Shown here: positions 57,096 to 64,000 of the stretch, one piece after another | How the letters are laid out: the number at the start of each line of letters is the position of its first letter | Numbering within the stretch: the stretch's first letter is position 1 | From: Turritopsis dohrnii | Taxonomy: Eukaryota > Cnidaria > Hydrozoa > Anthoathecata > Oceaniidae | Direction of reading: 5' to 3' | Assembly (NCBI GenBank): GCA_027922465.2 | Contig: BQMF02000233.1 | Span: 186,001-250,000 of the forward strand | DNA: 64,000 nt | Notes under the pieces: generated by a model | Seen by the model: the letters and a program-made list of their open reading frames with translations, nothing else | Database searches by the model: none | What the model was told of the DNA's origin: nothing | Translations under genes and position numbers: made by a program

Positions 57096-57380
57096 CGTTG
57101 GTATAAAGTAATAAGTAAGGACAGAAGGACAGCAGGGGCTATGGATACGTTTGAAGTTGTCATGGATACGTTTGAAGTTGTCATGGATACGTTTGAAGTT
57201 GTCATGGTTGCAGTGTAACCACTTTTACAAGCAGGAAAAGAACATTCGCCTACTTTAACAAAACCAATTTCTTGAACTAATGTTGCTGTCACATTTCTCT
57301 TCTCTCTTTTTTCATACTTGCATAACGCCTTCACATAAAAACATCCATTATCCCACTCCCAAAAAATCGTTTCTAAGTGA
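57071..57380 (-). CDS. Possible terminal exon of a secreted or GPI-anchored protein
   Basis: I do not recognise a family. The minus-strand frame, open from an AG acceptor-like site near 57376, contains WEWDNGCFYVKALCKYEKRE, then VGECSFPACKSGYTAT. Next come three perfect copies of MTTSNVS and a hydrophobic end, IAPAVLLSLLITLYQRVLAL. A Cys-bearing ectodomain, a Ser/Thr-rich repeat and a C-terminal hydrophobic tail would suit GPI anchoring. The triple repeat is a 21 bp tandem repeat in DNA at 57140-57205. No upstream exon could be joined with confidence, and the plus strand here overlaps the THAP-like relic. Confidence 0.33.
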
Positions 57381-57435
57381 CCCGGCCGTCAGGTGAAGGT
57401 GCGGTCGGGGAAATATCATCATTAGTATTTTTACT

Positions 57436-57607
57436 GACTTTTAGAATCGACTGTTCAATACCAAGCAATAACAAATCATTGAAATATCCCTCACCACTGA
57501 TATTATTACTGCTCGTTGCCATGCATTGCTTCATCTGCTACACTCAGCCTCACTTTGATGTTCATTTGGACATTGCGCAAGAAACCTTTGGAAAGGTGTA
57601 TTGTAGG
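57436..57607 (+). other. Possible orphan exon with a signal-peptide-like segment
   Basis: Between an acceptor-like TTTTAG near 57440 and a good donor (TGTAG/GTGAGA at 57607) the plus frame reads SLKYPSPLILLLLVAMHCFI then QPHFDVHLDIAQETFGKVYC. The hydrophobic run could be a signal peptide. No initiating ATG before it and no following exon were found, and the minus strand is also partly open here. Weak. Confidence 0.22.
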
Positions 57608-57785
57608 TGAGAAAAGAAACAATTATAAGTGCAGTAAGTGCAGCTGGTTACAGCAGCTACTCTGCGGAGTTTTTGGTTAATCTTATGATTTGCACATTCT
57701 TTCTTGTGCTTGAATAATACTGACCAAAAATAATCTTTAAAACCATAGACGACGAAATCCAATTCCAATAGAATCATAAACAACC

Positions 57786-58055
57786 CAGTGGGCACACGAC
57801 GTTTTTGAGACGTCTCGTTTTGATCAAAAAATGGTCGTTTGGTCGTATGATCTCACAAAAACGACGTCTTTATTATGTTTTTACGGCTAAAGATCGACGT
57901 CGTTGCGATGTCGTTGGGATGTCGTCGAGACGTCTCAATGAAGATGCGATTGGGACGTCTTCTGAGATTCCCACTTTGTGACCATTGATCGACGTCTTTG
58001 GGATGTCTTGGAAAGACGTCTCTACGACGACTTTACGAAGTCTTTGTGCCCGCTG
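57786..58055. mobile_element. MITE with CAGTGGGCACA ends and ACGTC-rich body
   Basis: Left end CAGTGGGCACA and right end TGTGCCCGCTG are inverted repeats. The 270 bp body is made of repeated GACGTCT, ACGACGTC and TGGGATGTC motifs in both orientations. No target duplication is convincing. Non-coding. Confidence 0.6.
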
Positions 58056-59886
58056 AGAATATACTTCAAAACCGTTTATTGGTATATAGCTCAACAGAAA
58101 ACTAGCATGCTGAATTGTTCTTATTTGACAAGAAAATTCAGGTTAAGGATATTCTGTATTTTTGGAACAATGATTTGAGCTTCAGGTTGTTCTTGTTTTG
58201 TTCTTATTTTTGGGCCAACTGATAGTCTGATAGTCTTATAAAATTATTCCTATAAAAAGCGTGCAAGTAGCTGACATTTTTATTAAGAAACTCAGTCAGC
58301 TTGTTGAATTTGTCAAAATTTTCCACTGCTATCAGAAAGCCTCGTTTTCCAAATAATTGCATCCCCCTCCTCATTACTAACTCTAAAACTAGTCATGGGA
58401 GCGTTTGTCTATTTGAATGTAGGATGTGGAATTTTTCTACCTCTGCACCCTTCTTTGCTTAAACCGGTGACGGATGACCAAATAAAAAACAGCTTTTCGA
58501 GTCAGCTTTTTTCGATTGAAGGAGCAAGGCCTAGCCGTATCCCACTTACCCAGATCAAAATAACCGTCAAAAACTAGTAAAATGTTAGCAATCCATAAAC
58601 TATTGTGAGAAAAATACATGGCGTGACTGTCTTGCATATGTTTAAGACAATCTGACAGTGTGACTTATCTGCTTGAAAGCGATTGAAATATTACTCAAAG
58701 AGTTTTCATAAAATGTTTTTGCATACATGCAAAAATCTGTTGCATTTATAAAAAAATTTGACATGATCTATCTTGTCGGTGTTCTTTTCTGTTTTTTTTT
58801 TTGGTTTTATTTTTCGGATCCACCAATAAAAATGTGCCTGTCACACTGGCTTCACTACGAAAATATTTCCAGATTTCACTGAAACCAACATCACATCTCA
58901 ACTTAACCAACAATTTCGCCATTTTAGGTTTTAATGGCTTACTTCATACTGTACAACTACACACATAAAAATCATGTTTATATCTCAGGCAACTTTGAAA
59001 TTTCATCTTCATAACGGTAGACATCAAAAGATGGTAGACATCAAGATGGATTTCGAATTATTATAAATTTCATTTATTTATTTATACATTGGCGGGATTC
59101 GGAAACATTGTGTTTTGTTTACACAAAACTATTTTTCTATACATTAGTGGATATTTATATACAGCTTCATAGACTTATTCATGAAATTTTTCCCTACAAA
59201 GTCATTAGAAACTTCACATCAACACTTGAAGTAAGCGTGCAGAGTAATAATGTTTTCTTTGATACAACAAATCTCTGAAATAGCTGTTGAGTTGAAGAGT
59301 TTTGAAAAAGTCTCATAAGTAACTAAATTTTTCATGTAACAGGTTCTTTGATTTTACGAATCTGCCTAATTGCTGTTTACACAGAATGGCTTTTTTCAGA
59401 TAAAACCGGGGGTGTATATCTCACGTTTTGCCTCCAATAAGTTGATAACTGATAGAGTTTCAAACCTTTTCAAGTTAATGATGTCGTCACTTGTTATGAC
59501 TGGTTTTTCTTGTCACACACGCATGCGTGGTTGAACAACAACCAAACAACAAAGACGGTTTTAATTTGTAAATGAATATGCCGCATGTGAATAAAATATT
59601 TTCTATCGAATAGTCATAGTGAAACCACGGCATTCACAAGATCGATTATGTTGTACTAATTTTCACGAAATTTCATTCAGTCACATAAACTCCATTGATC
59701 ATCTTTTGTTTGTTTGTTTGTAATGGGATTAGCTAAACAGCATCAATTGTATTGTTCCAATCAGCATATTTTTTTGCAGTCATTGTCTTTTGTGAAATGA
59801 CTTTTATATAGAGCTGATCAATTTCAAAATGTTTTAGTGACAGAAAGAATTTTAAATTGGATAAATTATATCGAAACCAAAACAGG
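58056..59886. other. Upstream flank of the Wnt gene
   Basis: No further exon is supported. It holds copy B of a dispersed repeat at 59105-59405. The last few hundred bases should include the Wnt promoter. I could not single out TCF sites with confidence. Confidence 0.4.
59105..59405 (-). repeat. Dispersed repeat, copy B
   Basis: Reverse-complement relative of 23755-24045, with CTACAAAGTCATTAGAAACT, CATGTAACAGGTT and AGAATGGCTTTTTTCAG as shared landmarks. The family is unknown. Confidence 0.55.
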
Positions 59887-62173
59887 ATGGAGATTCTATC
59901 ACTGCTGTTATTTTTTGGAAATGTGCATGCAATAAAATGGTTGTAAGTTATCCAATTCTACCTTTTTTTATACACATTGATTAGAATTTGACCATTTGCC
60001 TGATACTGTAAGGTACTGTGAATTATATTTGGCATCAGTATCAATGCCTACAATTTGTAACAGGAAAATGATTTTGATATCAGTGAGAAATCTCGCCCGT
60101 TTGAAAGTCGAGCAATAATAATCTTATAATATCAAAGAATGTTCCTAGACTTTCTGACGACGATATGTTATATATTCAGATACAAGTTTCAAAGTTTGAC
60201 ATGAAATTGGAGAAAATTACTTTTGGTATCTTTATCATTATGTTGAAGTTTCCAATCTGTATGGATATTTGATTCCATTTCTACAGCCAGTGGATGGAGT
60301 TTCTTATAAAATTGATATCTTTAAAACTCATAGCTCCATTGTATATACCTACAACATACCTTAAAGGAGTAATTCACCGCAGTAATATTAGCTTTTTATT
60401 GCATAAAACGTTTACTCTTTATGATATGCAAATGGAAAATCCAATGACATGTTACATGAGATTTTTTTGATGGAAGTGCAAGCGCAAAGGGAAGACATAT
60501 TTGAAGTGTTATTTGATAAGACCTTAGTAACTTAGTGATACATTTGTTTTGCCAGGCTGCCTAGTTTCAAAGATATAGTTTTCCGAATGTAGATCTTTCT
60601 TTTTTTATCGATATTAAAAAGACCGTGTTAAAATGTTTTAAGACTCTTGAAAAAAAAGAAGAAGAAGAAGAAGAAAGACTGAATAACAAAATAAAATCTG
60701 TACTTGGAATTCGTTCATAGCAAACGTTTTTTCACTTTCCGAATGATTCCTGTAAGATCGCTCATCTCCGATATTCTCCGATATTCCACATCAACCGCAA
60801 AATTAAAGTTTTATTTAAATTTTTTTGTAATGCATTTGATTTTTTGGAATTTTTACCCTGCAATTTTTAGTTACTCAGTTTTAGTGATTCTGGTTGTCAT
60901 ATAAGCGTCTATTTGTTTTTGAACATTTTTTCAGAGCAGTTCTTAAATATAGTTAAGTAAAAAGCTGTATGCTTATAAAAACATTATTATGCTTTTAGAA
61001 ACAAAGCGTTCTCTCAGCAGCGAAAATGGCACCCAGACATGTGTGAGATGCCAAAGTTTCATTTAACTCTCAAACAGATTGCTGTGTGTCGAAAAAACAT
61101 CAACAAAATGCCGTTTGTATCACAGAGTGCAGTACTTACCAAAGACGAATGTACAACTAATTTCATACATAGCAAGTGGAATTGCAATAGTGTCAACCGA
61201 GCGCCGTATTTTAACCGAGATCTTCTCAATGGTAAGTTCATGATTTCATATTCTAGAATGAATATATTGAAATTCATCCAGCTTTTGGGTTACTGTTTCA
61301 GAAACACGCGAGGCAGCTGTCCTTCACGCCATGTCGGCAGCATCACTGGCGTATGTTATTGCTACAAAATGTGCGACTGGTAACATCAAAGACTGTGCAT
61401 GTAAGCACGCTATTGTTCATGGTCGAATTCGTTTTCCTCAGAAAGTGTGCGATGTACCAATGAATAAAAAGGCAATCGAATTTGCGAAAGAGTTTATCGA
61501 TCCTGGTGATAAAAAATTAAAAAAAGTTCAACAAAAATCACCTTTAAAAGCGACCATGATGAAGGTGGAGCGACATAACAGGAACGTAGGCTACAAGGTA
61601 AATTTTATCTGATTTTTACCAGAATTCATCCATGACACTTCACCAAAAAAATGTATCATTACTTCCAGAACGAATTTCTATGCAGTCCCTCACTTTCATT
61701 TCCTACTTGTTTCATTTCAGGTTTTTCAGCAGATAAAAACAACAAACTGTATTTGTCCAGGGACAACTAGTGGATGCCAGATGAAGGCGTGTTACCAAAC
61801 CCTGCCAGACTTCAAAACTATATCTCTCGAACTCAAAAAGCGTTATCAGGAAGCTACACGTGTAACTCTGAACGCAAAAGAAGAAACATTTGAAGCTTCC
61901 GGCCAAAAAAACAAAGTATCTGAAGAAAATTTGGTGTTCAGCACGGCGCTAGAAAACCCGTGCAATACTACGGACAAATATAACAAAATAAGTGGGCGAT
62001 TTTGTAGCCTGGAACTAAACGCTGAGAACTACTGCAAAACATTTTGCTGTAAGGGTGAATATGAGAATCGAAGGTCACTGGCCAAGAGACAGTGTAACTG
62101 CAACTTTGTTTGGTGTTGCAAAATAGAATGTGATACCTGTTACACGCATATAATTCGACAATTTTGCAAGTGA
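59887..62173 (+). CDS. Divergent Wnt signalling protein (4 exons, 345 aa)
   Basis: Secreted ligand of Frizzled receptors. Exons 59887-59942, 60999-61231, 61302-61597 and 61721-62173 join in phase. The protein starts with a signal peptide (MEILSLLLFFGNVHA). Wnt landmarks follow: KQIAVCRKN, ECTTNFIHSKWNC (usual RWNC), LLNGETREAAVLHAMSAASL, DCACKH, FAKEFIDPG, TLPDFKTISLELKKRY, then GRFCSLE, CKTFCCKGEY and the closing CNCNFVWCCKIECDTC. Counting gives 24 cysteines, as in canonical Wnts, so the fold should be intact. The hairpin that normally reads CKCHGxSGSC is CICPGTTSGC: the Ser acylated by Porcupine is Thr211, with the next Ser one residue later. The usual HNNEAGR is HNRNVGY. The C-terminal FHWCC is FVWCC. 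An NTT sequon is present. The subfamily cannot be assigned. Confidence 0.9.
60655..60677 (+). repeat. (GAA)n microsatellite in Wnt intron 1
   Basis: About six GAA triplets after an A-run, within the 1.06 kb first intron. It is not linked to any coding function. Confidence 0.8.
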
Positions 62174-62987
62174 CAGCAGACACTATCAGATCATAACAGA
62201 ATTTAATTTCAAGCTTCATCATGCATAACAGCCACGTCACAAATTTTCTCTCGAGCTACGTAGAGTTAACGAGGGATAGACTTATAATGTATGACACGTA
62301 CGTTTCGCTTTATTGAAGCGGTTATGATATCCTTTTCAGGAAATCCAAGTGTGGACACAGAATTGATCGATTTTTCTTTTTTGTCGACTTTTAGATGAAT
62401 CAAAATAATGAATTGAATCGTGCAAATGGTTGTTAAGGGTTAAATCCCTGACAATGTTGATGTTGATCTAGCATTTTTAACACCATTCGGAATTTTATTA
62501 ACCTGTTCATTCATTCTGTCCAACTTCACTATTCGACATTCACTTTGCTCTTTATAGTGAACAACAGTAGCGTTTTAGCATATAATATATAATTCCATTT
62601 TGATCCAGAATTGTATTTTACTTTTATCAAGGGGTTTATTTATGTTAGCTATTCTTAGAAATATCTTCTTGCGGATAATTCATAGAGAGTGAAATGTTTG
62701 CCTCCTCAAATAAAAAGACGACCATGTCCATGACGAATAAAAAAAAACACTAAGAAGAAACTACAGTCGAGATGACTGTCCACTGAGAGTTGGAGTTTTC
62801 TTGTTATATGAATCACTACCTGTTAATAGAAAGGCTGGCATTCCTTTACTGCTAAGGATCAAAGCTGGTTCTAGCCCGCAGTCAAAGCTTACACTAGCCT
62901 GTTGTCTGGAAAACCTAAGTAAGGTGGGCAAATAAAAGCTGCTTGAAACTAGATGCTTTACTTGGACGCTATGAGAGGTTATTCTTA
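62174..62987. other. 3' flank of the Wnt gene
   Basis: Contains the presumed Wnt 3' UTR; AATAAA occurs near 62709 and 62737. No further gene is recognised. The minus-strand frame at 62761-63078 runs into the MITE and is not supported. Confidence 0.45.
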
Positions 62988-63156
62988 AGGCCGGTTTCCA
63001 GTTCATTCGCTGTGGTCGCGCGAATGAGCGAACTGATTTTTGATTGGCTGACGCAATCTTATTCGCCTGGTAGTTCAAATCATTTGAACTACTGAGCGAA
63101 TGAAAAATCCGTTTGCTCAGTCACGTGACCAAACCGAATGAACTGGAAACCGGCCT
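62988..63156. mobile_element. Harbinger-type MITE, copy 2 (AGGCCGGTTT ends)
   Basis: 169 bp, starts AGGCCGGTTTCCAGTTCATT and ends AATGAACTGGAAACCGGCCT, with perfect inverted ends of 20 bp and TTA on both sides (62985-62987, 63157-63159). Better preserved than copy 1 at 12053-12223. Confidence 0.8.
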
Positions 63157-64000
63157 TTATGAGTTTTACTTTCGATGTATGAGGTCAGGATGACTCTAGA
63201 CTGCCTTGATATTCTCTAATCGCAGTTTGAACAAAAAAAAAAAAAAAAAATTGAAGCTTTCAGATTTTCTGCGAAAAATTACTCGAATAGAAGGAAAAAA
63301 TGTAAATCATTATGTTTTTGGGTTTTGTATGGTTGTCACATTTTAAAAACCAATTTCAGGTCGATCAATGTTAAAAATATTACTCCTCCAGAACCACCCT
63401 ACACATTATGGTATTTTTTTAATATTTACTTGAGCAACCTCGTGATAAGATACTTGATGCGAACTGTTCATATTTCACATGATTCGGTAACTCTGATGGA
63501 AAATTAAAAACAAAATGATGAAACACATCAAGCAAATTACATCTAATACACTATCAAACTAACCGAGTATATAGCAATCCGTAATGGAAACCAAAAGTAT
63601 TATAAGGGCACACATACATATAACTAAATACAACGCAAATCGTAGTCAGTCTTTTTGGAATAACGTTATGATGAAATTATATAAAACGTCACCGGTCCTA
63701 GAAATATGACCTAAACTTGGGTTGAACAGACTTTCCAAGCTGATGATGTTAGACCATGTTGCTTCCAAAACAGGAACCTATGAAGAGTAACAGTAATCAA
63801 TTTCAGTTTTTTTTCTCACCTGGTGGAGATCATATGCTGACGTCATAGTGATAATGACGCAATCAGCAAAGAGATATTTCTAATAATTATTTGGGGGAAC
63901 TGTTATGTATGAAGCTTTATTAACGACTGAATTAATCAGTGCATATTCGCAGCTGCGAAAGAATGCTTCAATAAAAAACGAGTTCAGCAGTCAAATGAAA
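63157..64000. other. Right end of the window, no gene seen
   Basis: AT-rich, with an A-run of about 18 near 63233-63250. The frame at 63325-63507 has no features. Confidence 0.4.

Noticed and set aside
62761..63078. 105-codon minus-strand frame
   Set aside because: Half of it lies in the MITE at 62988-63156, and the rest has no motif.

Overview
The window is nuclear DNA of an animal. It is AT-rich, its protein-coding genes have GT-AG introns, and the spaces between them are crowded with small inverted-repeat transposons. A divergent Wnt, three class A GPCR loci, a RhoGAP of the ARHGAP19 type, an SLF2-type SMC5/6 factor and Penelope and non-LTR retroelements point to a metazoan. The AT-rich, MITE-dense texture would fit a cnidarian such as a hydrozoan, but the sequence alone does not prove this.

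Layout. 0-3 kb: repeats only. 3.2-7.2 kb (minus): an eight-exon ARHGAP19-like gene. 7.2-15.5 kb: intergenic DNA with several inverted-repeat elements and one unassigned small ORF. 15.6-21.1 kb (plus): an eleven-exon SLF2-like gene. 21.7-27.0 kb (plus): a nine-exon SLC17 anion transporter gene, about 600 bp downstream in the same direction. 27-31 kb: retroelement debris and an unusual block rich in CCGGCCGG. 31.5-32.6 kb (minus): an intronless FERM-domain gene. 33.2-37.0 kb: three GPCR loci, one intact, one truncated and one open over seven helices except for two in-frame TAA codons. 38.1-39.7 kb (minus): a 5'-truncated Penelope-like element followed by a hammerhead-like motif. 39.8-41.2 kb: MITEs. 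42.1-53.9 kb: an old LINE reverse transcriptase split by a 10.7 kb element with terminal inverted repeats. Nearly all of that element is a tandem array of a 3,750 bp unit, which itself contains a block of about 157 bp subrepeats. 55-58 kb: relics of a THAP-type element, a doubtful exon pair and a MITE. 59.9-62.2 kb (plus): a complete four-exon Wnt gene.

The genes do not form one pathway. ARHGAP19 (RhoA inactivation in mitosis), SLF2 (loading SMC5/6 on DNA lesions), the SLC17 carrier and Wnt are separate housekeeping or signalling genes. As I recall them, the human counterparts ARHGAP19, SLF2 and a Wnt gene (WNT8B) all lie in 10q24, so the neighbourhood may keep part of an old animal linkage group. 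The most unusual items are the satellite array carried inside a TIR transposon with an exactly readable insertion site, and the Wnt that keeps 24 cysteines but has Thr where the lipid-modified Ser should be.
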